Shown: positions 28,862-37,256, counted from the stretch's first letter. The stretch: DNA of 64,000 bases from Massilia rhizosphaerae (GCF_016093545.1 NZ_JADKYX010000006.1:124001-188000), one strand, 5' to 3'. Notes: a model not told the origin generated them from the sequence alone. Program-made: numbers and translations.

Positions 28862-30181
28862 TCAGTTTCCATCGTTGCGCGGCGCCGATCGGGCCGGGAA
28901 GAGACGCGGCAGCGCGAGGCTGAAGGTGGAGCCCACGCCGGGCTGGCTGACCACGTCCACGCGGCCGCCCAGAAGTTCCGCCAGCTTGCGGCACAGGGGC
29001 AGGCCGAGGCCCGTGCCCTTGCTGCGCCGCTGCAGCGGGTGTTCGATCTGGCTGAACTCCTCGAAGATCAGCTGCAGGTTGTCCGGGCCGATGCCGATCC
29101 CGGTATCGGCCACCGCGAAGACGATGGTGTCGGCGGCCGGATCGTGCAAGGCCGACACCCGCACCGCGCCCTGCTCGGTGAATTTCAGGGCGTTCGAGAT
29201 GAAGTTGCGCAGCACCTGGGAAATCTTGCCCTCGTCCGAATCGAACGCTTCGGTGTAGTCGCACGGCTCGAAGATCAGGTCGACCCGCGCCTCGTCGACG
29301 AGGGGCCGCAGCATCGCCTTGAGCGTGCGGAACAGGTTGTCCACGACGACGGGCGCCACCTGCACTTCGACGCGGCCCGCCTCGATCTTGGCCAGGTCGA
29401 GCAGGTCGTTGACGAGCTCCGACAAGTCGGCGGCCGCCGTTTCGATGTAGCGCACCTGGCGCTCCTGCTCGGGCGTGAGGTCGCCGTCCATGCGGTCCAG
29501 CAGCAGCTTGGCCAGCGCGCGGATCGACGACAGCGGCGTGCGCAGCTCGTGGCTCGTGTTGGACAGGAAGCGCGACTTCATCTCGTCGGCGCGGCGCAGG
29601 CGCTCGGCCTTGTCCTCGATCTCCGCGTACAGCGCGACGATGCCGCGGTTGGTGTCCTCCAGCTCGCGCGTCAGCGACAGCAGGTCTTCCTGGCGCTCGC
29701 GCAGCTCGGCCAAGGTGGTGACCAGCTCGCGGTTCTGCAGCTGGAGTTCGTTGTACGTGTTCGCGACGGGGCTGTCCTTGGCCAGCTGCGCCGCGATGTC
29801 CGACAGGCGCCCGGGGCCGACCCAGGGCTCGCGCGGCATCAGCTTGCGCATCGCGATGGTGCCCTGGTCCACCTCGCACTCGTCCATCAGGCGGTGCGCG
29901 GTGACGACCGCGTCGTCCGGCGCCTGCGCACCGTTGCCCGCGCTGATCGTCACTTCGAGGTACTGGCGCCGCAGGGCGTCGCGGATCAGGAAAGCGGCGC
30001 GTCCTTTGACGCCGGCCTGGCTGGCGCCGCGCGCCACTTCCGAGACGGCGGTGGCGATGCGCACCTGGTCCTGCTGCGAGAACCCGAGCAGGTTCGACAC
30101 CTGGCGCGCGCGCTGGCGCACGAGCACGACGTCCTGTTCGTTGGCCAGCCCGATGGCGAGGATGCGCTGCACGTTCGTCAT
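28862..30181 (-). CDS. histidine kinase with RsbT-like N-terminal domain
   Basis: A 439-residue soluble kinase. Residues 1-135 look like a HATPase_c_2 (RsbT/RsbW) domain: the ARQVSNLLGFSQQDQVRIAT and AVSEVARGASQAG stretch corresponds to the N-box, with an Arg-Gly change where Asn would bind Mg. A coiled coil (about 155-200) leads to HisKA with FLSNTSHELRTPLSSIRALA and a full HATPase (NFISNALKFTEQG, DTGIGIGPDNL, GTGLGLPLCRKLAELLGG). No receiver of its own. The start overlaps the preceding stop by 4 bases. It may pass RsbT-type partner-switch signals into a phosphorelay with the hybrid kinase that follows. Confidence 0.9.
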   Translation of the reverse strand: MTNVQRILAIGLANEQDVVLVRQRARQVSNLLGFSQQDQVRIATAVSEVARGASQAGVKGRAAFLIRDALRRQYLEVTISAGNGAQAPDDAVVTAHRLMDECEVDQGTIAMRKLMPREPWVGPGRLSDIAAQLAKDSPVANTYNELQLQNRELVTTLAELRERQEDLLSLTRELEDTNRGIVALYAEIEDKAERLRRADEMKSRFLSNTSHELRTPLSSIRALAKLLLDRMDGDLTPEQERQVRYIETAAADLSELVNDLLDLAKIEAGRVEVQVAPVVVDNLFRTLKAMLRPLVDEARVDLIFEPCDYTEAFDSDEGKISQVLRNFISNALKFTEQGAVRVSALHDPAADTIVFAVADTGIGIGPDNLQLIFEEFSQIEHPLQRRSKGTGLGLPLCRKLAELLGGRVDVVSQPGVGSTFSLALPRLFPARSAPRNDGN

Positions 30182-31206
30182 GACGTCCTCCGGCGCGCGA
30201 CCAGCACCATCGCGTCGTCGCGGCGGCGGATATAGTCGCGCATCAGCACGGCCGCCACGAGCGCGGGCGCGCGCGCGGCGAGGCCGGGGTAATCGCCCAG
30301 GTCCCACTGGGTCTGGATGCCGTCCGACGTCAGCACGCACAGCGCGCCGCGCGGGAACGGCGCCGTGAATTCCTGCACCTTGCGCATGTTGTGGCCGACG
30401 ATGCCGTTGTGCGAGACGAGCGCGCGGCGCGCGGTGCCGTCGTAGACGGTGGCGGCCACGTTGCCGATGCCGGCGAAGCGCACGTCGTCGCCCTCGTAGT
30501 CGATGCGCGCCACCGCCAGCGCCGCGCCGCGCGTGATGCGCAGCAGTTCGTGCGCCGTCTGCAGCACCTCGGCCGGCGCGGCGGCCGGCCGCTTGTCGAG
30601 CGCCTGGATCGCGCCCACGGCGGCCTTCGCCGCTTCCGGACCGTGACCGAGACCGTCCGCGCCCAGCAGGGTCGCGCCGCCCTTGTCGCAGCTGACGGCC
30701 CAGCCGTCGCCGCAGGCGTCCTCGCCCGCGAGCGGCAGGCACAGCGCGCCGACCTCGACGCCGCAGGGCTCGGGGGGCGTGGCGCCCTGCCAGATGCGCA
30801 TGAAGAACGCGGCGCCGCGTCCGGGCCGGGTCCAGACGTCGAATTCGTCGGCCTGGCGGCGCAGCGCACCGAGCCCGGTGCCGGCCGTGCCGGCCGTCGA
30901 GACGCCGTCGCGCAGCGAGAATTCGAGATCGGCCATGCCGGGTCCGTTGTCGACGGCGACGACGTCCACGCCCGCCATCGTCACGCCCGACTGCGTGCGC
31001 ATGATCGTGACCGTGCCGTCGCCCGCGTGCTTGAGGATGTTGGTGGCGGCTTCCGTGACGACGATCGCGAGGCGGCCGGCCTTGACGTCGTCGAAGCCGA
31101 GGGCATCCGCCAGCTTCTGCCCGGCGCGGCGCACGGCCGCGACGTCGCTGGCGTGAGAGATCCGGAAGTTGAGCTGCGGGGACTTCGAACTGATCAGTGT
31201 TTCCAT
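30178..31206 (-). CDS. RsbT-like ATPase fused to SpoIIE-type phosphatase
   Basis: A 342-residue protein. Residues about 1-135 are an anti-sigma/switch-kinase type ATPase (IVVTEAATNILKHAGDGTV, then AVDNGPGMADLEF and GTGLGALRRQADEFDVWT). Residues about 150-340 are a PP2C/SpoIIE domain with GADGLGHGPEAAKAA and LTSDGIQTQWDL supplying metal-binding Asp residues. Such proteins act as the RsbX/RsbU-like output of stressosomes. The gene overlaps rsbT by 13 bases and the next kinase by 4. Confidence 0.9.
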   Translation of the reverse strand: METLISSKSPQLNFRISHASDVAAVRRAGQKLADALGFDDVKAGRLAIVVTEAATNILKHAGDGTVTIMRTQSGVTMAGVDVVAVDNGPGMADLEFSLRDGVSTAGTAGTGLGALRRQADEFDVWTRPGRGAAFFMRIWQGATPPEPCGVEVGALCLPLAGEDACGDGWAVSCDKGGATLLGADGLGHGPEAAKAAVGAIQALDKRPAAAPAEVLQTAHELLRITRGAALAVARIDYEGDDVRFAGIGNVAATVYDGTARRALVSHNGIVGHNMRKVQEFTAPFPRGALCVLTSDGIQTQWDLGDYPGLAARAPALVAAVLMRDYIRRRDDAMVLVARRRTS

Positions 31207-31661
31207 TTGACGACCGCCACCGCTGTGCCCTCTCCCGCACGGGAATCGATGGCGAATTCGTCGACGAGGCGCTTGGACCCGCCGAGCCCGAGCCCCAGCC
31301 CGCCGCCCGTCGTGTAGCCGTCGCGCAGCGCCATGTCGAGGTCGGGGATGCCGGGGCCGTTGTCGACGAAGATCAGGCCGACGCCCTTGCGGAAGCCGTC
31401 CGCCAGCGCGTCGAGGTAGACCGTGCCGCCGCCGCCGTACTTGAGCGTGTTGCGCGCCAGCTCGCTGGCCGCCGTCACCAGCTTGGTCTGTTCGACGAGC
31501 GACAGTGCGATCGCGACGGCGCGCTCGCGCACGTGCTTGCGCAGGGCGACGACGTCCTCGTCCGAACGCAGCGGCAACGTGCTGCGTTCGGTACGGTACT
31601 GGCGGTGCCGCTCGATCAGGTCGGACTCGAAGCTCGCCGCGTTGTTGAGAGCCGCGCTCAT
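31194..31661 (-). CDS. rsbT: RsbT-type switch serine kinase
   Basis: A 155-residue GHKL ATPase. N-box in ASELARNTLKYGGGGTV, G1 box in FVDNGPGIPDLDMAL, and G2 in GGGLGLGLGGSKRLVDEF. In Bacillus-type stressosomes RsbT phosphorylates RsbR and RsbS and is released to activate a phosphatase. The ATG shares one base with the rsbS stop (TGATG). An in-frame TTG three bases earlier is an alternative start. Confidence 0.92.
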   Translation of the reverse strand: MSAALNNAASFESDLIERHRQYRTERSTLPLRSDEDVVALRKHVRERAVAIALSLVEQTKLVTAASELARNTLKYGGGGTVYLDALADGFRKGVGLIFVDNGPGIPDLDMALRDGYTTGGGLGLGLGGSKRLVDEFAIDSRAGEGTAVAVVKWKH

Positions 31662-32017
31662 CAAAACTCAGTCTTTCCCAACAGGGCCATGCCCTTTTCG
31701 ACGTTGAGTGCCGTCTTCACGCCGTGCAGCGTGAGACCCAGTTCGACCAGCGTGATCGCGACGGCCGGCTGCATGCCGACGACGACCGTCTGCGCGTCCA
31801 GCACGCGCGCCATGGCGGCCGTGTTGCTGATCATGCGGCCGATGAACGAGTCGACCAGGTCGAGCGCCGAGATGTCGATCAGCACGCCCTTCGCGCGGTC
31901 GCGCACGATGCGTTCGGTCAGGTCGTCCTGTAGGGTCATCGCCAGGCGGTCGTGCATGTCGACCTGGATCGTCACCAGCAGCAGGTCGCCCATGCGGAGG
32001 ATCGGGATGCGTTCCAT
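31661..32017 (-). CDS. rsbS: RsbS-type STAS-domain antagonist
   Basis: A single STAS domain of 118 residues. The phosphoacceptor serine is clear in ISALDLVDSFIGRMI, which matches the RsbS consensus. RsbS holds RsbT inactive in the stressosome core until phosphorylated. Sits between rsbR and rsbT with 9-base spacing and 1-base overlap, the canonical R-S-T order. Confidence 0.94.
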   Translation of the reverse strand: MERIPILRMGDLLLVTIQVDMHDRLAMTLQDDLTERIVRDRAKGVLIDISALDLVDSFIGRMISNTAAMARVLDAQTVVVGMQPAVAITLVELGLTLHGVKTALNVEKGMALLGKTEF

Positions 32018-32026
32018 GCGCGGTCC

Positions 32027-32896
32027 TTACGCCTTGGCGGTACGCTTGATGACCGACGTGCCGGTGCGCTCGAGCGCGACGAGGAACGCGTCCGCCAGCG
32101 TGGCCTTGGTCACGACGTCCTCGAGGTTCACGCCCAGGTGCACGATGGTCTGCGCGATCTGCGGGCGAATGCCGCTGATGATGCAGTCGGCGCCCATCAG
32201 GCGCGCGGCCGCGATGGTCTTCATGAGGTGCTGCGCCACGAGCGTGTCGACGGTGGGCACGCCGGTGATGTCGATGATGGCGATCGAGGCACCGGTGTCG
32301 ACGATCTTCTGCAGGATGTTTTCCATCACGACCTGGGTGCGCGCGGAATCGAGCGTGCCGATCAGCGGCAGCGCGAGGATGCCGTCCCACAGCTTCACGA
32401 CGGGCGTCGACAGCTCCAGCAATTCCTGCTGCTGGCGCACGATGATCTGGTCGCGCGCGCGCTGGAATACCTCGATGGTGTACAGCCCCAGTTTGTCGAG
32501 CAGCGCGCTGACGGTCCACGACGCGCCGGCCAGCGCGGCCGGGTCGGCGGCGAAGCCCTGGCTCAGGCGGGCGAACAGCGGCTGCTTCAGCGAGAACACG
32601 AAGGTCGCCGTTTCGCTCGGCGTCGAGCCGTTGCGGGCGCGGCTGGACGAGATCTCGGACAGGATGTCGCGCACCTCGTCCCACGACCGGTGCTCGATGT
32701 TCTGGAGTTCGCCGCCGCGGGTGGCGTGGGCAAACGCGGTGAGGAATTGCTGGCAGTGCTTGCGCAACTGTTCTTTCGAGACGACGCTCGACCGCAAGGT
32801 CAACGCTTCCAGCTGCTCGATCCACTCCGCGCCGATGTCGGCCTCGTGTTCCTGGATCAGGTGGCTGATGCGGTTTGCGTAGTCCTGGGTCGTCAT
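32027..32896 (-). CDS. rsbR: RsbR-type stressosome sensor with STAS domain
   Basis: A 289-residue protein: an N-terminal helical sensor domain (about 1-150, starting MTTQDYANRISHLIQEHEAD) and a C-terminal STAS domain (about 160-285). Threonines in the RsbR positions are present in PLIGTLDSARTQ and GVPTVDTLVAQHLM, the expected RsbT phosphorylation sites. The signal sensed by the N-domain is unknown. First gene of the six-gene operon; an AAGGACAACCG site supports this ATG over an upstream extension. Confidence 0.92.
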   Translation of the reverse strand: MTTQDYANRISHLIQEHEADIGAEWIEQLEALTLRSSVVSKEQLRKHCQQFLTAFAHATRGGELQNIEHRSWDEVRDILSEISSSRARNGSTPSETATFVFSLKQPLFARLSQGFAADPAALAGASWTVSALLDKLGLYTIEVFQRARDQIIVRQQQELLELSTPVVKLWDGILALPLIGTLDSARTQVVMENILQKIVDTGASIAIIDITGVPTVDTLVAQHLMKTIAAARLMGADCIISGIRPQIAQTIVHLGVNLEDVVTKATLADAFLVALERTGTSVIKRTAKA

Positions 32897-33045
32897 CGGT
32901 TGTCCTTGTATGGTGAAAGGTTGCGCCCTCTTCTGCATATTTACATTTTGGGCAACTTCATTAAACGGCCAACTATACCATTTATCTTTTGGATAACACG
33001 ACACGATTGGTGTCATATCATCGCTCGGCGAATACGGCCACGTAT

Positions 33046-33107
33046 TTCGCTGACGCGCCATGTTTTTCGGGGGCACCGCGCATTTCTCCACGACACTGGT
33101 CGAGAAT
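33046..33107 (+). promoter_or_regulatory. PIP/hrpII box promoter of the kinase-ART effector
   Basis: TTCGC-N15-TTCGG at 33046-33070, followed after exactly 31 bases by GAGAAT (33102-33107), which fits the NANNNT -10 shape with the first base off consensus. The start codon of the effector gene is 42 bases beyond the -10. Box and spacing match the target of AraC-type HrpB/HrpX activators. Confidence 0.75.
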
Positions 33108-33148
33108 CATGTCAACCCATGTCGGCTTGACGCTCCAGGTGCCTGATC

Positions 33149-35065
33149 TTGAAAACCTCCCATCCTTTCCCGTCGATCCGACACACGTTGGCGAACGATG
33201 CGCTGCCGGACTCCCGGCGCGCGGCTGCATCGTCCGACTCCCGCCGCGATACCCCGCGCAGCCGCCGCGAGGTGCCGAACGCCTTGCAAGGCCTGTCCCA
33301 TTTCAGGGGCCATGCGGCGCAAGCGCCCGTGGGTTCGATGGGCCCGGCCGGTGCTTCGTCACCGCAAGGGCAACCGGATCGCGCCCCGAGACTGGCGCGG
33401 CTGAACGCACGAATTCCGGAACATTCCGACGACGCGCGCCCCCGGGCCGTGCGTCCGGGAGGCTCCGCCCCGGGGCCGTCTGCGCCGCCGGCCTCGGCTG
33501 AAGCGCGCCGGAAGAACGCCGGGACGGGAGCGTTATCGGGTCTGTCCTGTCTTGCGGCACCGTGGAAAGCCCTGGGCTTCGGACGTAAGCCCAAGGCAGA
33601 GGCATCGGCCCCGGCGGCACCGGAGAACCTGTCCGACTGGACCTGCATCGGTCGCAAGCCCGGCGGATCCGCCGCAGGCGCCCTGTATGTCGACACGGAC
33701 GGACAAAAGTGGCTGGTCAAGGGCTACGGCCACGATGAACAGGCCAGGAGCGAAGTGCTCGCATCGCATCTGCTGCGAGCGGCTGGAGCACCCGCCGCGG
33801 ACCTGAAACTCGTCAACCTGGGGCAATCGCACAAGGGCGGCCTGGGCGTGGCATCCCGCTGGTTGGATGATGCCCAGCCCTTCAACGCGCGCAATCCGGC
33901 GCACGTCAAAAACATGCAGCAGGGTTTTGCTGCGCATGCATGGCTGGCCAACTGGGATTCGGTCGGCCTGACGCACGACAATGTGTTGATCCACAATGGC
34001 CAGGCCGTCCATATCGATCCCGGCGGCGCGCTGGAATTCCGTGCCATGGGCGGCCGCAAGGGAGATGCATTCGGCAACAAGGTCGGTGAGCTGGCCAGCA
34101 TGCGCGATCCGAACATGAACCCCGCATCGGCCGCGGTCTACGGCGGCATGTCCCAGCAAGACATCGCCGACAGCGCCAAACCGGTCCTGAAATTATCCGG
34201 CTCAGCCATCCGGCGGCTCGTCGAGCGCCACGGTCCCGGCGATCCGAAGCAGCGGGAGGCCCTGGCCACCAAGCTGATCAAACGGCAGAGCGATATCCTG
34301 GCATGGTGCGCCAGTGCAAAGCGCCCCGTCCGCGATACGAAACCCTCGCTGCAGAGTCTGGACAAAAAATTCCCGGCAAAAAAAATCAAACCGGGTGACA
34401 AATACGCCCCGAAGATCGCGGGGTTCCTCGCACTGGGTACGCCGGGCCAGGGAATACAGGTACCGGTCTTGCCGCGCGAGCACACCCGCCACGACACGCA
34501 GGCATATGCAGCTCACACCGTGGCAGGCATGAAAAAGCTGACGACAGCGCAACGGGAAGCCGTCTACAGCTACGCCCACCTCGGATATTCCCCGATCAAC
34601 GCATCGCTGCGGACAGGGAAGCCCAGCGACACGGCCAGGCATCTCGATACCGCGATTCGCAAGGCCGGCGGGGAAATTCCGGCCGGAACGCTGCTCTCGC
34701 GCAAGATTGCGGTATCCGGTGCGGCAAAAGATCAGCTTCTGAACGCTACGGGAAAGGTTCTTCAAGAGCCGGCGATCATGTCCACATCGACAAACCCCGA
34801 CATGTATACCGGAAATGTGCACCTGAAGCTGACCGTCGGCGAGGGCGTGAAGGGCTTGTTCGTGGGTTGGGGTTCGGAGCCCGACAACGGCTCGATCTCA
34901 CGCATGCCCGGTGAGTCCGAACTCATCCTTCCGGCGAATACACGGCTTTACGTACAAAAGGTTACGACGGCCCCGTCAACCCGAGGGCGCGGTGACGCCG
35001 ATGGTTTCGGGAACGAATCGGATCTGACCCATATCGTCCACGCGGTCATCCTGCCGACGCATTGA
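33149..35065 (+). CDS. probable T3SS effector: kinase-like plus ADP-ribosyltransferase
   Basis: A 638-residue protein with no signal peptide. Residues 1-150 are disordered and rich in Ser, Arg, Ala and Pro, as in T3SS-exported proteins. Residues about 155-345 resemble a HipA/PI3K-like kinase: K191 in WLVKGYG, a catalytic-loop-like NWDSVGLTHDNVLI (D270, N278) and a metal-Asp HIDPGGALEF (D290). Residues about 480-638 look like an R-S-E mono-ADP-ribosyltransferase: R518 in LLSRKIAV, STS at 545-547, and the E-x-E pair E589/E591 in PGESELILP. An in-frame stop 21 bases upstream forces a TTG start at 33149 or later. It has its own PIP-box promoter. Secretion and activities are inferred. Confidence 0.75.
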   Translation: MKTSHPFPSIRHTLANDALPDSRRAAASSDSRRDTPRSRREVPNALQGLSHFRGHAAQAPVGSMGPAGASSPQGQPDRAPRLARLNARIPEHSDDARPRAVRPGGSAPGPSAPPASAEARRKNAGTGALSGLSCLAAPWKALGFGRKPKAEASAPAAPENLSDWTCIGRKPGGSAAGALYVDTDGQKWLVKGYGHDEQARSEVLASHLLRAAGAPAADLKLVNLGQSHKGGLGVASRWLDDAQPFNARNPAHVKNMQQGFAAHAWLANWDSVGLTHDNVLIHNGQAVHIDPGGALEFRAMGGRKGDAFGNKVGELASMRDPNMNPASAAVYGGMSQQDIADSAKPVLKLSGSAIRRLVERHGPGDPKQREALATKLIKRQSDILAWCASAKRPVRDTKPSLQSLDKKFPAKKIKPGDKYAPKIAGFLALGTPGQGIQVPVLPREHTRHDTQAYAAHTVAGMKKLTTAQREAVYSYAHLGYSPINASLRTGKPSDTARHLDTAIRKAGGEIPAGTLLSRKIAVSGAAKDQLLNATGKVLQEPAIMSTSTNPDMYTGNVHLKLTVGEGVKGLFVGWGSEPDNGSISRMPGESELILPANTRLYVQKVTTAPSTRGRGDADGFGNESDLTHIVHAVILPTH

Positions 35066-35384
35066 CCGGCGCGTCCCGGTCGGGATGCCGGCGGCCGGCA
35101 GGTTGTGCTTGGGCAGGCTCGATCGCGTTGCCGTGCTCCCTCGATGATGCCGAACACCCGCTCGACGGTCGGCTCGCGCAGCGCCTGGTCGGCGCGGCCC
35201 GCCAGGTTTTCCGTCGATGCATCATCTCCGTCTGGCCTGAAAGGGGTCATTGAACGGGACAAAATACCCGTTTGCAATTATCATACGCTTCAGTCACGTC
35301 GACTCCGCCATCCGGCATGCAGCAGGCGGCGTCGATGGGCCGCCGGCAGGGATGCCCCTGCCGCACAATCGGGCTCGGTTAAAG
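35066..35384 (+). other. intergenic region upstream of hrpG-like gene
   Basis: 319 bases without a convincing gene. Near the downstream end is a 6-base inverted repeat AACGGG-N8-CCCGTT (35253-35272), in the AT-richer part expected to hold the regulator promoter. A minus-strand open frame of about 109 codons crosses this region but overlaps the effector 3' end and has no recognisable domain. No PIP box was found here. Confidence 0.5.
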
Positions 35385-36134
35385 ATGCGAATGAATATTG
35401 CATGTCTGATCACTAACACATCCGTTCTAAAAGTCGTCCGTACCGCATTCATGCAAACCGGTGCCGAGTGCACGCACTTTACGTCCGAAGTCGTTCTGTT
35501 CCGCGCCTTGCTGAGGCAAAAATTCGACCTCATCTTCATCGACCTGGACGCCGAGCCGACGCCGGACGACGCCATCGTGTCGTGGCTTAACTGCCGCTCC
35601 GGGAACGATACGCCGGTCCTCGCCATGTCGCCCGTACGCGACGCCCACATGACGGCCCTGGTGCTCAATGCCGGCGCCGACGACCTGCTGGTCAGGCCCT
35701 TCGAACCGGTCGAATTGCTGGCGCGCGCCCATGCGCTGGTGCGCCGCAGTAATCCGCGCAGCGCACGCCGCCGCATCGAACTGGCCGGTTTTTCACTCGA
35801 CCGCGAAAGCGGCAAGTTCGCCTACCTCGGCACGCCGATCATGCTGACGTCGCGCGAGTTCGGCCTGGCGTGGATGTTTTTTTCCTCGCCCGGCGTGTTT
35901 ATCTCGCGCGAGACGATCGGCACGTCGATCTGGAGTTCCGACAGCGAGGTGGCCGGCCGCACGATCGAGCAGCACGTCTACAAATTGCGCAAGAAGCTGC
36001 AGCTGGGCGCCGAACGCGGGGTCAGCATCCGTACGGCGTATGGCCAGGGCTACCGGCTGGAACTGTCGGGGCAGCAGGCCGCCGCCGGCGCGCCCCCCGA
36101 CGACGACACGCCCGAACCGGACGTGCCGGCATAG
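35385..36134 (+). CDS. hrpG: HrpG-like OmpR-family response regulator
   Basis: A 249-residue regulator. The receiver domain (about 1-115) keeps the phospho-Asp in LIFIDLDAEP but lacks the usual N-terminal acidic pair (ACLITNTS instead of an LLVEDD-like motif) and has Arg for the conserved Lys (LLVRPFEPVELL). The winged-helix domain (about 130-230) is clearly OmpR type: GTPIMLTSREFGLAW, then VAGRTIEQHVYKLRKKLQ and IRTAYGQGYRLE. HrpG proteins of this class head the T3SS cascade in Ralstonia and Xanthomonas. Its place in the island, next to an ECF sigma gene, supports that role. No cognate kinase is adjacent. Starts at MRMNIACL; an ATG two codons later is possible. Confidence 0.8.
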   Translation: MRMNIACLITNTSVLKVVRTAFMQTGAECTHFTSEVVLFRALLRQKFDLIFIDLDAEPTPDDAIVSWLNCRSGNDTPVLAMSPVRDAHMTALVLNAGADDLLVRPFEPVELLARAHALVRRSNPRSARRRIELAGFSLDRESGKFAYLGTPIMLTSREFGLAWMFFSSPGVFISRETIGTSIWSSDSEVAGRTIEQHVYKLRKKLQLGAERGVSIRTAYGQGYRLELSGQQAAAGAPPDDDTPEPDVPA

Positions 36135-36139
36135 CGTGG

Positions 36140-36694
36140 CTAGCGGCCGCATCCGGCGCGCACCGCCGCCCGGACGCGCGACACGCGCGAGCGCACCGTG
36201 CCCACCGGAATCTGCAATTCGCAAGCCGCCTCTTCATAGGTGGCGCCGCCATCGAGCACGGCCTCGAACGTCGCCCGGATCCCGGCGGGAAGCCTGGCCA
36301 GCATCCCGTCCACCTTGGCAGCCGTCTGGCGCCACTCCAGTTGCATGGCCGGGTCGCCATGGGTGTCGACGATCTGTTCCAGCGCCACGTCGTCGAGCGC
36401 CTCGTGGTCCTGGGCACAGTTGCGGCGCACCTGGTGCCGCGCCAGGTTCAGCGCGATGCCAAACAGCCAGGTCGACGGCTTGGACAGCCCTGAGAAGCGG
36501 TGCGCGCACCGCAGCGCCTCGATGAAGGTTTGCTGGACGACGTCCTCCGCGTCCTCGGCATTGCGCATGTAGCGCTGCACGAAACGCAGCAAATGGCGGT
36601 GATGCGTGCGGAACAGCAGGTCGATGTCGAGGACAAGCGGTCCGCCGGTGGCGCCGTCCGTGTGCAGCTGTTGGCCATTCGTATCCATCGTCAT
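36140..36694 (-). CDS. ECF RNA polymerase sigma factor
   Basis: A 184-residue ECF sigma factor. Region 2 is HLLRFVQRYMRNAEDAEDVV (core binding), then FIEALRCAHRFSGLSKPSTW and LFGIALNLARHQVRR (-10 recognition). Region 4 is ATYEEAACELQIPVGTVRSR. No anti-sigma factor gene is adjacent. Comparable ECF factors (HrpL, BtrS) drive T3SS genes in Pseudomonas and Bordetella, so a role in the island is plausible but inferred. It is convergent with hrpG (5-base gap) and downstream of the TcpQ-like gene. A GGAG site precedes the ATG. Confidence 0.88.
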   Translation of the reverse strand: MTMDTNGQQLHTDGATGGPLVLDIDLLFRTHHRHLLRFVQRYMRNAEDAEDVVQQTFIEALRCAHRFSGLSKPSTWLFGIALNLARHQVRRNCAQDHEALDDVALEQIVDTHGDPAMQLEWRQTAAKVDGMLARLPAGIRATFEAVLDGGATYEEAACELQIPVGTVRSRVSRVRAAVRAGCGR

Positions 36695-36769
36695 GATCTC
36701 GATCTCCAGTAATGTTGCGATGGATCAAAGATATCAGTCGATTTCGCGCAAAAAGCCGATCCGTGAGGA

Positions 36770-36801
36770 TTGCTGAGACATTGAGAATTGTTGAGATTTG
36801 G
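36770..36801 (-). promoter_or_regulatory. TTGAGA repeats / CAAATCTCAACAA element upstream of sigma gene
   Basis: The plus strand reads TTGCTGAGA, TTGAGA and TTGTTGAGATTTG in close succession. The last is the complement of CAAATCTCAACAA (36788-36800), the same 13-mer found in the hrpB upstream region. It lies about 95 bases before the sigma factor start, between that gene and the TcpQ-like gene. Candidate activator binding site. Confidence 0.5.
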
Positions 36802-36803
36802 CC

Positions 36804-37256
36804 TTACTGCGCGACGATGCGCAGGACGCGGTTCCCTTCGTAGAAAATCGCCTTCATCGGCGTATCGGCCGTCGCCATGCTCCTGGCGACCTTCTCCACC
36901 GCGTCGGTGAAGCCGCCCTTGATCTCGGTGCGCGCCGACACCGCGTAGTCGACCGGCAGCTCCCACACCAACTGCCAGCCCGCCGCGGCCGCCCAGCGCG
37001 TCAATGCGCCCTTCAGCGTCTTGTCGGCCGGCGTGACGTCCCAGGAATGCACGACCGCCGCAACCGGGGCCTCGCCGTCGTCGCAATCGTCGTCGTCCAG
37101 CACCTGGGGCCTGATCGGGGTCGTCGAAAACATGGCGCCGGCGGCCGGCGCGGGATCCGCGGCCCGGGCCCCGGCGCTGGCCAGGCACAGCATGGTGCCC
37201 AGCATGAGAGCGGACAGCGTGCCGCGGACGTGCGAGGGATGGGTTGCCGGATGCAT
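36804..37256 (-). CDS. exported TcpQ-like protein
   Basis: A 150-residue protein with a signal peptide (SALMLGTMLCLASAGARAA). The C-terminal part (about residues 75-150) matches the toxin-coregulated-pilus biosynthesis Q domain: LKGALTRWAAAAGWQLVWEL, then DAVEKVARSM and AIFYEGNRVLRIVAQ. In pilus systems this domain assists the secretin. An acidic patch (DDDDCDD) precedes it. No type IVb pilus operon is visible, but a PilT-type ATPase lies 12 kb away in the same island. The ATG follows AAGGAGTCCATC. Confidence 0.75.
   Translation of the reverse strand: MHPATHPSHVRGTLSALMLGTMLCLASAGARAADPAPAAGAMFSTTPIRPQVLDDDDCDDGEAPVAAVVHSWDVTPADKTLKGALTRWAAAAGWQLVWELPVDYAVSARTEIKGGFTDAVEKVARSMATADTPMKAIFYEGNRVLRIVAQ

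Noticed and set aside
28862..31240. 792-codon open frame joining the SpoIIE fusion and the kinase
   Set aside because: The N-terminal part is out of frame with the phosphatase gene; a 4-base ATGA overlap separates the two genes.
34948..35277. Minus-strand 109-codon open frame upstream of hrpG
   Set aside because: It overlaps the effector 3' end, has no recognisable domain or ribosome binding site, and is probably fortuitous.
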